The position numbers and the translations under genes were made by a program. DNA of 64,000 nt from assembly GCF_039614715.1 (NCBI RefSeq), contig NZ_CP154857.1, positions 930,001 through 994,000 on the forward strand. Direction: 5' to 3'. Of the stretch, positions 36,524 through 45,469 are shown piece after piece. This DNA comes from Microbacterium sp. AZCO. GTDB taxonomy: Bacteria > Actinomycetota > Actinomycetes > Actinomycetales > Microbacteriaceae. The number at the start of each line of letters is the position of its first letter. Position 1 is the first letter of the stretch. The notes under the pieces are model-generated. The model had not been told where the DNA came from, did not search any database, and worked only from the letters and a program-made list of their open reading frames with translations.

Positions 36524-37119
36524 GAGTGCGCCTGGTCGATCGCGCTCTGCAGCGACTGGAGGTAGCCCTGGCTCGTGTAGGTCGCCCCGGACACCATGTC
36601 GATGTCCGCCGACTGGGCGGAGAGGGTCTCGGACACGAGGCGCGGGATCGCGAACTGGTTGATCTCCTGGTCGCGCCGGTTCTCGGTCGGGTACTCGATC
36701 GCCTGCGCAGCGGTGATGGCTCCGCCCGACACCGTGATCTGCACCTGCACCGGCCCGAACCGCGTGGCGGCGGACGAGCCCGTGTAGGTGCCGTCGGCGA
36801 GTCCCGACGACGAGGTCGACCCGGAGTCGGTCGAACCCGTCGATCCGCTGGAACCGCTCGAGCCGCTCGATTCCGAGTCGGTTGAGTCGGTCGAGTCGGT
36901 CGACCCGGTGGACCCGGTCGACCCGGAGTCCGTCGATCCCGAATCCGTCGATCCGCTCGAGCTCGAGCCCGAATCCGTGGAGCCGGAGCCCGATGCCGAC
37001 GTCGTGTCGGTCGTCGCGGCCTGGGCCTGAGGTGTCACGGCCTCGAGCGACGTGCGGTAGCTGAACAGCAGCACGAGCCCGGTGAGCGTCGCGAGCAGGG
37101 CGTAGACGATGCGTTTCAT
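36520..37119 (-). CDS. Membrane-anchored FMN-binding protein
   Basis: 199 residues: an N-terminal signal anchor (about 5-22), a Ser/Thr/Gly/Asp linker of about 70 residues, and an FMN_bind domain (GLADGTYTGSSAATRFGPVQVQITV ... INQFAIPRLVSETL). The flavinylation motif is SGATYTSQGY, with Thr180 as acceptor. The protein would hold covalent FMN outside the membrane and relay electrons. Its operon supplies both the flavin transferase and a transmembrane reductase. Confidence 0.9.
   Translation of the reverse strand: MKRIVYALLATLTGLVLLFSYRTSLEAVTPQAQAATTDTTSASGSGSTDSGSSSSGSTDSGSTDSGSTGSTGSTDSTDSTDSESSGSSGSSGSTGSTDSGSTSSSGLADGTYTGSSAATRFGPVQVQITVSGGAITAAQAIEYPTENRRDQEINQFAIPRLVSETLSAQSADIDMVSGATYTSQGYLQSLQSAIDQAHS
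36800..37010 (-). repeat. Ser/Gly/Asp/Thr codon repeat (protein linker)
   Basis: Imperfect repeats of Ser-Thr-Asp-Ser-Gly units encode the flexible linker of the FMN-binding protein. Length variation between strains would be expected. Confidence 0.8.
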
Positions 37120-37128
37120 GGGTTCCCC

Positions 37129-38556
37129 TCAGACCGTGAACGACTCGGTGTGGATGGCGTGCGCGGGCATCCCCGCCGCGCGGAGGTCGCGGACGACGGC
37201 ATCCATCCACGGCTTGGGGCCGCACACGAACGCGTCGTACGCTTCGAGATCGGGCGCGAGGAAGCGCACGAGGTCGCGTCCGCGCCACTGGCCGTGCGAG
37301 ATGGGCAGCCACGACGAGCCGCCGTCGGACCGGGGTCCGGGCAGCTCGAAATGGCGGAGGCCGCGGCGGTCGACGAGCTCGCGGACGGCCGCGCGGCGCA
37401 TGCCCGCCGCGACGTCGTGGTCGCGCGTGACGAGCGTCGCATCGCCGGGAACGAAGCGCTCGCCCTCGAGGATCGACACGAGCGGAGCGACGCCGGCGCC
37501 CGCGCCGATCATGAGCAGCTTCGTGCCCGTGCGCTCCTCGGCGGTCATGCGGCCATAGGGGCCCTCGACGAGCACCCGCGTGCCCGGGGCCAGGGAGCGG
37601 AGGCGGCTCGTGCCGTCGCCGACGACGCGGGCTGAGATGTCGAGCGCTCCGGCGCGCGGGGCCGCGGCGAGCGAGAACGGGTGCCCGCGCGTCCAGCCCG
37701 GACCGTCGAGGAAGCGCCACACGAAGAACTGGCCGGGCTTCGCGCCGAGGCGCTGCAGGTCGCGACCCGTGACGCGCACGGCGACGCCGTGATGTCCATC
37801 CGGGGCGACCCCGACGACCCGCAGGTGGTGACGGAGGGACCGGGCCAGAGGCATCCCGATCCGGAAGACGACGACGGATGCCGCAACCACGGCCCAGAGC
37901 GTCCACCAGTAGAACGTCGCGAGCGGCGAGGAGAGGAAGTCGGCGCCCGTCCACAGCTGGTGCGGCAGTGCGAGGCCGACGCCGAGGTAGCCGTAGAGGT
38001 GCAGCAGATGCCAGGACTCGTAGCGGAGCGTGCGGCGCACGCGTCGCATCGAGGTCACGACGACCATGACGAGGAGCACCGTGCCGGCGGTCGCGAGGAG
38101 CATGCCGGGATAGTCCACGACGAGCTCCCACAGCTGCACGAAGACGTTGAGCTGCGCCGTGACGGCGTAGCCGGTCGTGATGAGCACGATGTGCGCGAAC
38201 ATGAGCCAGAACGACCAGAACCCGACCAGCCGGTGCATCCTCGTGATGCCGTCGCGGCCGAAGCCGCGCTCGAAGAGCGGCACGCGCGCCATGAGGAGCA
38301 CCTGATACAGCAGGAGGTTCGCGGACACGAGGCCCGTGATCCGGCCCAGGGTCGTGATCGACTCGCCGTCGAGACCCGCGAGCGCCTGCATGCCACCGCC
38401 GGCGACCCACAGCGCCACGACGAAGAGGCTCGTCAGCCAGATGACCGCCACCGCCCCGGCATTCCACGCCTGCGCGGAGAGCGAGGGGCGGCGCACCCGG
38501 GCGGGCGCCGATACGCGGGACGTCGCGGTGGCCGAGGTCGTCGCGTAGGTCGTCAT
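37129..38556 (-). CDS. Ferric-reductase-like transmembrane flavohemoprotein
   Basis: 475 residues. The N-terminal half has six membrane helices with paired heme-ligand histidines (RMHRLVGFWSFWLMFAHIV and SWHLLHLYGYLGVGLALPHQ). The C-terminal half is a ferredoxin-reductase module with an FAD motif (HPFSLAAAP), an NAD motif (GAGAGVAPLVSI) and the end motif VCGPKPWMDAV. It takes electrons from cytoplasmic NAD(P)H across the membrane, most likely to the FMN-binding protein downstream. ATG 38556 begins a three-gene operon. Confidence 0.92.
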   Translation of the reverse strand: MTTYATTSATATSRVSAPARVRRPSLSAQAWNAGAVAVIWLTSLFVVALWVAGGGMQALAGLDGESITTLGRITGLVSANLLLYQVLLMARVPLFERGFGRDGITRMHRLVGFWSFWLMFAHIVLITTGYAVTAQLNVFVQLWELVVDYPGMLLATAGTVLLVMVVVTSMRRVRRTLRYESWHLLHLYGYLGVGLALPHQLWTGADFLSSPLATFYWWTLWAVVAASVVVFRIGMPLARSLRHHLRVVGVAPDGHHGVAVRVTGRDLQRLGAKPGQFFVWRFLDGPGWTRGHPFSLAAAPRAGALDISARVVGDGTSRLRSLAPGTRVLVEGPYGRMTAEERTGTKLLMIGAGAGVAPLVSILEGERFVPGDATLVTRDHDVAAGMRRAAVRELVDRRGLRHFELPGPRSDGGSSWLPISHGQWRGRDLVRFLAPDLEAYDAFVCGPKPWMDAVVRDLRAAGMPAHAIHTESFTV

Positions 38557-38643
38557 GGATCAAAGATGACGACGCGGCCTTTGCGATCCCTATGAGCGCG
38601 CGCAGAGCACGGCGTGGATTCGTGTCCGGTCGCGGCGATCGGG

Positions 38644-39159
38644 TCAGAGGAGGGCCGCGACGCCCATCACGACAGTGGATGCCCCCATGCCGACGTACTG
38701 CGCGCCGTCCAGCCAGCGACGGGAATGAGCCGCGGCGGCCACCGAGGCGGCCGCGTACGCCGCGACGCCCGCCACGAGGAAGGCGACGAGGGCCGACGCG
38801 GATGCGCCGTGCGCATGTCCGGTGGCGCTTCCGGCGGAGTGCCCCGCTGCCATCCCGACGAGGAGCGCCGCCATGACGACGAGGCCTGCGCCGGAATGCA
38901 CCGTCATCGCCGTGTCGGCGTGCGGGGCGGTGCGCCGCCGCGTGCCGCGCAGAGCCGCGAGCGCCATCGCGGTGACGAGCAGGAGGATCGCCCAGTACAC
39001 CGGCGCGACGACCCCCGAGAACGCGGCATCCGTCATGGCGACGAGCATGAGGAGGGATGCCGCGAGCTCGGGCGCCCGCACCCGCCGACGATCGGCTGCC
39101 AGACAGCAGGTTCCGATCGCGGCGGGCGCGAGCGCCCAGGCGTGGAGGAGCTCGGTCAT
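38644..39159 (-). CDS. Multi-pass membrane protein, DUF5134-like
   Basis: 171 residues with five hydrophobic segments (about 5-20, 32-50, 52-65, 85-103 and 120-140). A His pattern in the first helix (LLHAWALAPAAIGTCCLAADR) and HSGAGLVVMAALLVGMAAGH suggest metal or heme contacts. It resembles DUF5134 proteins of actinobacteria, but I cannot confirm this. ATG 39159 lies four bases after the amine oxidase stop, so it is probably translated from the same mRNA and may serve copper supply or export for that enzyme; this role is inference. Confidence 0.65.
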   Translation of the reverse strand: MTELLHAWALAPAAIGTCCLAADRRRVRAPELAASLLMLVAMTDAAFSGVVAPVYWAILLLVTAMALAALRGTRRRTAPHADTAMTVHSGAGLVVMAALLVGMAAGHSAGSATGHAHGASASALVAFLVAGVAAYAAASVAAAAHSRRWLDGAQYVGMGASTVVMGVAALL

Positions 39160-39163
39160 CGGC

Positions 39164-41158
39164 TCAATGGTGGTGGCCGTGCGAGCCGTGGTGGTGCTGG
39201 CCCGGGGTCGGGGCACAGTGCGCGGACTCCGGCGCGGGCACGTTGAGGACGGGGTTGCGCTCGAAGAAGTTGTACGGCTTCAGGGTGAATCGGGCGTAGT
39301 CCATCGGCATGACCGGCCAGTCCTCGTTGCGCGGGAAGTGCGTGAGGCCGAACGTGTGCCACAGCACGACGTCCTCCCCGACGAGGGGCTCGTCGCCCGC
39401 GATGAACTCCGGGATGCCGCCTCCGCCCGGGTGCTGGTTGACGAAGTCTCCCGCCGCATAGCGCTCCGCCGGGTCGTACTTCGTGACGAAGAGGTTCTTC
39501 GTGGCGAAGGCGGCACGCGCGGTGACCGACGCCGAGGCGTCCGCCATGAGCGTGGGCGTCTCGGTGGGGAACAGCACGTACGACGTGGGCTGACCGAGCG
39601 ATGTCGTCTTCTCGGTGGATGCCACCTGCCACACGCGGTTGACGGCACCATCGGCCACGCGGCCCGACACCTTCTCGGAGGTGATGGGGGTGACGCGCTT
39701 GGTGAACGCGTTGCCGTAGGGGTTCTCGGCGGAGACGGGGAGACGGACGGCGTCGATCTCGTTGACGACATTCGCGGTGCCGTCGACCGTCATGTCGAGC
39801 CGGGCCGAGAAGAGGTGCTGGTGATAGGGCGCACCGAGCCCCGGCGCCACCTGGGACGCGTACGGGTAGGGCGTGCCGTCCGTCGCGTCGCCGGGGAACG
39901 CGGATGTGAAGAGGATGCCCGTCAGCTTCGCCTCGCACTCGATCGTGCCGTCGAGGTAGAGGTACCAGTAGAAGCCGTAGTCGTAGTTGCCGACCGTCGT
40001 GAAGAACGAGATGACGAGGCGGCGAGCGCGGCGCACCTCGCTCGATCCCGTGAAGATGTCGGTGTGCTTCCACAGCGAGCCGAAGTCCTCCTCGTGCATG
40101 CACACCCCGTTGCGGACCGTGCGCGGGAGCCCCAGCTCGTCGGCGAGGATCGCGTCGAAGTAGCGGATCTCACCCACGCAGTCGCATCCCAGCTCGAGCT
40201 CGTTCGTGTAGCGCCCGAAGAGGTACTCGCCGGTGTCGAAGTAGTTCTGCCAGAAGCGGTTCGGGGACGGGTCGGCGTAGGGCACGACCATCTCGCTGAT
40301 CGAACCCCGGTACATCACGGGCCGGCCCGCGAACGAGAGCTGGCGGAGGATGAGGCCCTCCCGCGTGTCGAAACCGATCCGCAGGTCCCACTCGCCCCAC
40401 GTGACGTGCTCGCCGTCGACGCGGAAGCTCGCCCCCTCGGGCTGCGTGATGACGATGGGCTTCAGTCCTTCGAGGGGCGGGCCCTGCAGCTCGGGATCGT
40501 CGAAGTTGCCGCTCGTCGCCGGCACCTCGAAGCCCGGAGTGTCGACGATCTCGATGATCGCGCGGGCCGCGACGTCGATGTAGGCGGTGAGCCCGTCGAC
40601 CGGGTGGGCCCACGGGTGGTCGCTCGAGTTCAGCTGCTGGAAGGCGAAGGTGCGCAGGATGCGCCGCCCCTCCTCGTCGGGGCGGCCGTAGTGTCCCGCC
40701 GAGAGCGGCACGAGCACCACGTCGGCCGGTGCGAGCCCGCGCGCCGCGAGAGCCGCGACCCACCGCGGGTCCTCGTTCGCGATGATGCCAACCTCCTCGA
40801 ACTCGGCGTCGAGGATGGGCAGCTGGCCGTTCGAGCCGTCGAGGACGGTCTCGCTCAGCACTGCACCCGAGTCGATCGAGATCACGAGGTCGCTCGATCG
40901 CGTGGTCGCCATGTCGAGCAGCTGCACGCGCGCCCTGCGTTCGGGGAGCGCTCCGCCCTGCTCCCACGCGAGCACCGCCGCCTTGACGGGCTCCTCGAGT
41001 CCGACGTACGCGAAGCGGACGGCGTCGGTCGTCTGCGGAAGGCCCAGCACGACGGAGCGCACGGCCGAGATCTCGGCGGACGTCAGCGACGAGAGGGGAT
41101 GCTGCGGGGCGGGCGGTGCCGCGTAGGCGGCGACGGTCTCGATGTCGGTGATGCTCAT
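39164..41158 (-). CDS. Copper amine oxidase (primary-amine oxidase)
   Basis: Oxidises primary amines such as tyramine or phenylethylamine to aldehyde, ammonia and H2O2. The 664 residues keep the topaquinone precursor Tyr392 in the N-Y-D motif (TVGNYDYGF) and the catalytic base Asp308 (YFDTGEYLFG), 84 residues earlier as in Arthrobacter enzyme. Copper ligands are seen in YHQHLFSARLDM and the later THFPRNEDWPVMP region. The C-terminus is His-rich (HHHGSHGHHH). No signal peptide is present. ATG 41158 follows AGGAGAAGGA. Confidence 0.95.
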   Translation of the reverse strand: MSITDIETVAAYAAPPAPQHPLSSLTSAEISAVRSVVLGLPQTTDAVRFAYVGLEEPVKAAVLAWEQGGALPERRARVQLLDMATTRSSDLVISIDSGAVLSETVLDGSNGQLPILDAEFEEVGIIANEDPRWVAALAARGLAPADVVLVPLSAGHYGRPDEEGRRILRTFAFQQLNSSDHPWAHPVDGLTAYIDVAARAIIEIVDTPGFEVPATSGNFDDPELQGPPLEGLKPIVITQPEGASFRVDGEHVTWGEWDLRIGFDTREGLILRQLSFAGRPVMYRGSISEMVVPYADPSPNRFWQNYFDTGEYLFGRYTNELELGCDCVGEIRYFDAILADELGLPRTVRNGVCMHEEDFGSLWKHTDIFTGSSEVRRARRLVISFFTTVGNYDYGFYWYLYLDGTIECEAKLTGILFTSAFPGDATDGTPYPYASQVAPGLGAPYHQHLFSARLDMTVDGTANVVNEIDAVRLPVSAENPYGNAFTKRVTPITSEKVSGRVADGAVNRVWQVASTEKTTSLGQPTSYVLFPTETPTLMADASASVTARAAFATKNLFVTKYDPAERYAAGDFVNQHPGGGGIPEFIAGDEPLVGEDVVLWHTFGLTHFPRNEDWPVMPMDYARFTLKPYNFFERNPVLNVPAPESAHCAPTPGQHHHGSHGHHH

Positions 41159-41198
41159 GTGTCTTCCTTCTCCTTGTAGTGCGATTCGAGAGTCCGGG

Positions 41199-42674
41199 TC
41201 AGCCGGCGATCGTGTCGGTGAGCTTGGCGTAGGCGGCCGGTCGGCGCTTCCTGATCCACGCGGCCTGGACATAGCCGATCGCGGGGAAGATCACGACGAG
41301 CGCGAGGAGGAACCAGCTGACGGCGCCGAAGACCGGTGTGCCGTCGGCGGCGACGTCGCCGACCATGATCGGGAAGTACGCCGTGATGAGCACCGCCGAC
41401 AGCACGAGCCCGATGAAGCCGAGCGCGGGAGCGACGATGGTGTTCCAGACGCGGCCGTCCTTCCTGCTCTTGAGGAAGTAGACGATGACGGCGACGGACG
41501 TGAGGGCCATGAGGATCGCGATCGCGAGCGTCGCGACCCCCGCGAACCAGGTGAAGACGGCCAGCACGGGGTCGAGCTGGAACGCCGCGAAGACGCCGAT
41601 CAGCACGACGGAGGTGACCGTCTGGACGAGGGACGACACGTGCGGCGAGAGGTGCGTGGCGTGCACGGCGCCGAGCCGGTCGGGAAGGACGCCGGCGTTC
41701 GCCATCGAGTGCTGGTAGCGCGTGATGACGTTGTGGAACGACAGGACGCAGGCGAACATCGACGTGATGAGCAGGACGTTGGTGATGATCTCGCCCGCCG
41801 TGCCGAGGTACTCGGCCATCGTGCGCAGGATGAGGCTGCCGGGGTCGGCCGCGGCCTGATCGACGATGGCGCTCGGTCCCCACGCCATCACGAGACCCCA
41901 CGACGCGAGCGTGTAGAAGACGCCGATGCCGATGACGGCGGCATACGTCGCCCGCGGGATGGTCGTGTTCGGGTCGCGCGCCTCGTCGCGGAAGATCGCC
42001 GTGGCCTCGAAGCCGATGAAGGCCGCGATCGCGAACATGAGGCCGACGCCCGGCGACCCGCTGCCGATGTTCTCGGGTGCGAACGGCGCGAGGCTCAGCC
42101 CCTCCGCACCTCCCGAGAAGACGACGGCGGCGACGAGCACGAGGACGACGCCCACCTCGGCGACGAGCAGGATGCCGAGGACCTTGGAGGAGAGGTCGAT
42201 GTGCCGGTAGCCGAGCACCCCCACGAGCGCGATCATGGCGAGGGACATGAGCCACCACGGGATCGCCGGCCCGCCGAGCGACGACACCGTGTAGCTCAGG
42301 ATGTAGCCGAGGTAGCCGTAGACCGAGACCTGGATGGTCGTGTAGGTGAGCATCGCGATCCACGCGGCGGCGAGTCCCGTCGAGCGACCGAGTCCGTAGC
42401 CGACGTACGTGAAGAAGGCGCCCGGCTTGGGGATGTGGCGGGACATCGCCGCGAGTCCCACCGCGAACAGCAGCAGGATGACGGCGCTGATGGCGTACAG
42501 CGCGGGGAAGCCGACGCCGTTGCCGAGGAGGATGCCGAGCGGGGCCGCTCCGCCGACGACGGTGAGCGGGGAGGCGGCCGCCACGACCATGAAGACGATC
42601 GCCGTGACGCCCAGCGAGCCGCGGAGGGTCCGCTTCGCGGACGCCTCGACGCCGGGTGATTCGAGCTGGGTCAT
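41199..42674 (-). CDS. APC-family amino acid/amine permease
   Basis: 491 residues with about twelve hydrophobic segments; the N-terminal APC motif is LGVTAIVFMVVAAASPLTVVGGAAPLGI. The next gene in the operon is the amine oxidase, 40 bases downstream, so this is probably the uptake system for its amine substrate. ATG 42674 follows AAGGGA; 15 further codons are open upstream but lack a ribosome site. Confidence 0.88.
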   Translation of the reverse strand: MTQLESPGVEASAKRTLRGSLGVTAIVFMVVAAASPLTVVGGAAPLGILLGNGVGFPALYAISAVILLLFAVGLAAMSRHIPKPGAFFTYVGYGLGRSTGLAAAWIAMLTYTTIQVSVYGYLGYILSYTVSSLGGPAIPWWLMSLAMIALVGVLGYRHIDLSSKVLGILLVAEVGVVLVLVAAVVFSGGAEGLSLAPFAPENIGSGSPGVGLMFAIAAFIGFEATAIFRDEARDPNTTIPRATYAAVIGIGVFYTLASWGLVMAWGPSAIVDQAAADPGSLILRTMAEYLGTAGEIITNVLLITSMFACVLSFHNVITRYQHSMANAGVLPDRLGAVHATHLSPHVSSLVQTVTSVVLIGVFAAFQLDPVLAVFTWFAGVATLAIAILMALTSVAVIVYFLKSRKDGRVWNTIVAPALGFIGLVLSAVLITAYFPIMVGDVAADGTPVFGAVSWFLLALVVIFPAIGYVQAAWIRKRRPAAYAKLTDTIAG

Positions 42675-42788
42675 GTCTGTCCCTTCGAGGACGGGTGTGA
42701 AGGATGCACCGAGCCTCACCGACCGCGATTGCCGCGCCGTCTCGTCGGTGTGAAACCTCGCGCACTCCGAACGGGAGCGCGTGACAGT

Positions 42789-42810
42789 CGTGTCTCATTC
42801 GGGCGACACG
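42789..42810. promoter_or_regulatory. Inverted repeat between the divergent permease operons
   Basis: CGTGTC and GACACG, six-base arms ten bases apart, lie in the 213-base divergent region. Possible operator for the IclR regulator encoded at 44407. Confidence 0.4.
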
Positions 42811-42852
42811 AACCGGAAACACCCGGGAATCCGGAGCGCAACCCCGCCTCGG

Positions 42853-42858
42853 TAGCGT
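42853..42858 (+). promoter_or_regulatory. -10 hexamer for the rightward permease-IclR operon
   Basis: TAGCGT places a transcription start near 42865, giving a leader of about 23 bases before the ATG at 42888. Confidence 0.5.
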
Positions 42859-42887
42859 CGCGGGCGAAGCATCACCCGGAGGTCCGC

Positions 42888-42920
42888 ATGACGGCACAGC
42901 ACCACGACGCCGCGTCATGA
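42888..42920 (+). CDS. Ten-residue leader peptide coupled to permease
   Basis: ATG 42888 sits six bases after a strong CGGAGG site and encodes MTAQHHDAAS. Its stop overlaps the permease start as ATGA. The permease itself has no ribosome site, so its translation probably depends on this short frame. The two His codons are too few to claim attenuation. Confidence 0.5.
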   Translation: MTAQHHDAAS

Positions 42921-44410
42921 CCGCGCTCGAGCGCGCCATCGCCCGGCCGCAGCCGGTCCACGACTTCGCCGACGCGTCGCCTCTCGAGGGGTTGGAGCGC
43001 CGCAGCGTCGGCTTCCTCGACGTGCTCGGCCAGTCGGTCTCGGCGGTGGCGCCCTCCGCGGCCGCGACGACGATGATCCTGCTGGTCGCGGGCGTCGCGA
43101 CGCCGGGCGACACCGTGGTCGCCGTGGTCGTCGCGGCGCTCCTGTCGCTCGTGGTCGCTCGCACGATCAACCAGTTCGCGCGCCGCATGGTGACGAGCGG
43201 GTCGCTCTTCACGTACGTCGCGAAGGGCCTGGGGCCTGCGGCGTCCATCGCGACAGCGGGTGCCGGCATCCTGGGCTACGGATTCGTGTCGGTGTTCGCC
43301 CTGCTCGGCGGCGCGCACTATCTGGCGATCCTCGCCGAGCGCGTCTGGCCGGGCTTCACCGGCCCCCTCTCGATGCCGGCGCTGCTGCTGTGCGAGGGCG
43401 CTGTGCTGGCCGTCGTGCTCGTGCGCGGCATCCGGCTGTCGACTCGTCTGGCGCTCGTCGTCGAGGTGCTCTCGGTGGTGCTGATCGCCCTGCTCCTCGT
43501 CGCGCTGATCGCACTCATCGGTCCTGTCGACCCGGCGCTCGTCGTGCCGTCGGCGGGTGTGTCGGCCCCGGCGATCGCGGCGGGCGCCATGCTCGCGCTG
43601 ACGGCGTTCGTCGGTTTCGAGAGTGCGTCGACCCTCGGGGTCGAGGCCCGCGCACCGTTGCGCAACATCCCGCGCGCCATCACCGGGACGGTCGTGGTGG
43701 CCGGCCTCCTCTACGTGCTCGCCGCGTACACCCAGGTCGCCGGCTTCGCAGCGCTCGGCCTCGATCTCGCCGAGTCCGAATCCCCGGTCAACGACCTCGC
43801 GACCGCCTACGGCGTCGACCAGTGGGGGGCGCTCGCGGACATCGGCATCGCCGCGTCGTTCCTCGCCTGCGCGATCGCCTCCGCGACCGCCCTCACGCGC
43901 GTGCTCTTCGCGATGGGGCGCGACGGCATCGTGCCGCGCCGCTTCGGGACGGTCCACGCGCGATTCCGCACCCCGATCGCGGCCGTCGTCGTCACGGTGC
44001 CGCTCATCGTGCTGATCCCCGTCGGCATCGTCGTGGCGGGCATCGGCGTGTGGGACGCGATGGAGGTCGTCATCGTCGTCGCGGGCGTCGGCTACATCGT
44101 CGCGTACGCCCTGGTGTGCATCGCGGCCCCGTTCTTCCTCCGGCGCATCGGAGAGCTCACCGTGGGAGCAGGCCTCCTGTCCGCGCTCGCCGCCGTCGCG
44201 CTGATCGGGGGCCTCAGCGTGTATCTCGTCGTGGAGGCGACGGGAGGCAACCCCGGCGTCTGGGTCGCCCTCGCGCTCGCCGTCCTGCTGGGCGCCCTCG
44301 TGGCCTGGAGGTCGCGCCGGGGAGCGCCACCGCTCGACGGCATCGGCTCCTATGACGAGCCGGTCGCATCCGAGGTGCTGGGGGGCGTCGCCCGGCGGGA
44401 GGCGCGGTGA
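42917..44410 (+). CDS. APC-family permease
   Basis: 497 residues, about twelve membrane segments, with the APC signature VGFLDVLGQSVSAVAPSAAATTMILLVAG and GFESASTLGVEAR in the centre. Likely imports amines or amino acids. Its gene is divergent from the permease-amine oxidase operon and is followed directly by an IclR regulator, so both operons probably respond to the same substrate. ATG 42917 overlaps the leader peptide stop. Confidence 0.88.
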   Translation: MTALERAIARPQPVHDFADASPLEGLERRSVGFLDVLGQSVSAVAPSAAATTMILLVAGVATPGDTVVAVVVAALLSLVVARTINQFARRMVTSGSLFTYVAKGLGPAASIATAGAGILGYGFVSVFALLGGAHYLAILAERVWPGFTGPLSMPALLLCEGAVLAVVLVRGIRLSTRLALVVEVLSVVLIALLLVALIALIGPVDPALVVPSAGVSAPAIAAGAMLALTAFVGFESASTLGVEARAPLRNIPRAITGTVVVAGLLYVLAAYTQVAGFAALGLDLAESESPVNDLATAYGVDQWGALADIGIAASFLACAIASATALTRVLFAMGRDGIVPRRFGTVHARFRTPIAAVVVTVPLIVLIPVGIVVAGIGVWDAMEVVIVVAGVGYIVAYALVCIAAPFFLRRIGELTVGAGLLSALAAVALIGGLSVYLVVEATGGNPGVWVALALAVLLGALVAWRSRRGAPPLDGIGSYDEPVASEVLGGVARREAR

Positions 44411-45099
44411 GCGACGGCGGTCCCACGCTCACGGCGCGCCAGCCGCGCGCCATCCGGAGCGCGCTCACCGTGCTCGAGGCCGTCGCCGAGATCGGCGCGG
44501 GCGCGACCGCGCGCGAGCTGTCCGACGCGCTCGGCCTTCCTCGTGCGACGACGTACCGACTCCTGAACCTCCTGGTGCAGGACGAGTACCTCGTGCGCAC
44601 CCCCGATCTGTCGGGCTTCGCGCTCGGAGCCAAGGTCGTGCACCTCGCCGCCGCCGCGGCGCCGGTCCGCCTCCCCGCGGCGGCCCGCGACGTCATCGCC
44701 GAGGTGCGGCGCTCCGTCCGAGGAGGTCTGCACGTCGTGCGCTTCGACGACGCCCGCGTCGTCGTCGCCGACGCGGACCCCGACTTTCCGCTGAGCGACC
44801 CGGTCCGCCTCGTCCGCGAGCCGGAGCGGTTCGCCCTGGGCCGCGTCCTGCTCGTCGAGCAGGGGGCGTCGGGTGCCGTCGTCGACGCCGCGGCATCCGA
44901 CCTCGATCGGTGGGGAGCGGCGCGCCAGACCGAGCTGGCCACGGGCATGGGATGCCTCGCCGTGCCCATCCGCGATGCCGCGGGCGGCCTCGCGGGCGCG
45001 ATCGGGTTCTCGGGTGCGCGTCACCGGGTGGAGGAGCCGACGCCGCTCGTGGAGGTGCTCGTCCCCGCGGCGCGGCGTCTCGCGCCTCTGCTGGCCTGA
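44407..45099 (+). CDS. IclR-family transcriptional regulator
   Basis: 230 residues. The N-terminal winged helix-turn-helix (RSALTVLEAVAEIGAGATARELSDALGLPRATTYRLLNLLV) is followed by a ligand-binding domain of about 140 residues (GLHVVRFDDARVVVADAD ... GMGCLAVPIRDAAGGLAGAIGFSG). Slightly shorter than most IclR proteins. The GTG start overlaps the permease stop as GTGA. The likely target is the divergent region at 42675-42887 and the inducer an amine or its aldehyde product; both are inference. Confidence 0.9.
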   Translation: MSDGGPTLTARQPRAIRSALTVLEAVAEIGAGATARELSDALGLPRATTYRLLNLLVQDEYLVRTPDLSGFALGAKVVHLAAAAAPVRLPAAARDVIAEVRRSVRGGLHVVRFDDARVVVADADPDFPLSDPVRLVREPERFALGRVLLVEQGASGAVVDAAASDLDRWGAARQTELATGMGCLAVPIRDAAGGLAGAIGFSGARHRVEEPTPLVEVLVPAARRLAPLLA

Positions 45100-45107
45100 A
45101 CCGGGCT

Positions 45108-45113
45108 TAGGCT
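45108..45113 (+). promoter_or_regulatory. -10 hexamer of near-leaderless DksA-like promoter
   Basis: TAGGCT ends eight bases before GTG 45122. Confidence 0.55.
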
Positions 45114-45121
45114 GGGTCGCC

Positions 45122-45469
45122 GTGACCGAGCCGGCCGATCTCCTCGCCGACGAGCGCGCCGCCGCGCTCGCGCGGCTCGAGACGATCGACGCCGAGATGG
45201 CCGAGCTGCGCCTCGACCGCGGGCGGGAGTCGGCCGACGACGAGCACGACCCCGAGGGGGCGACGCTGTCGGGGGAGTGGTCGAAGCTCGCGGGGATCCG
45301 CGATGCGACCGCCGCCGAGCTGACCGACATCGACGCCGCCCTGACCCGCATCGCCGAGGGCACCTACGGCGTGTGCGCCGACTGCGGCCGGGCGATCCCG
45401 GCGGCGCGGCTCGAAGCCCGGCCGACGGCGACGCGCTGCGTCGACTGCGCCGCGAAGGCGGGCGGCTGA
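45122..45469 (+). CDS. DksA/TraR-type zinc-finger protein
   Basis: 115 residues: an N-terminal coiled coil (about 5-75) and a C4 zinc finger with Cys85, Cys88, Cys106 and Cys109 (CADCGRAIP ... CVDC). Such proteins can enter the RNA polymerase secondary channel; whether this one does is unknown. GTG 45122 is set by the TAGGCT promoter. Its stop overlaps the next ATG by one base. Confidence 0.87.
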   Translation: MTEPADLLADERAAALARLETIDAEMAELRLDRGRESADDEHDPEGATLSGEWSKLAGIRDATAAELTDIDAALTRIAEGTYGVCADCGRAIPAARLEARPTATRCVDCAAKAGG

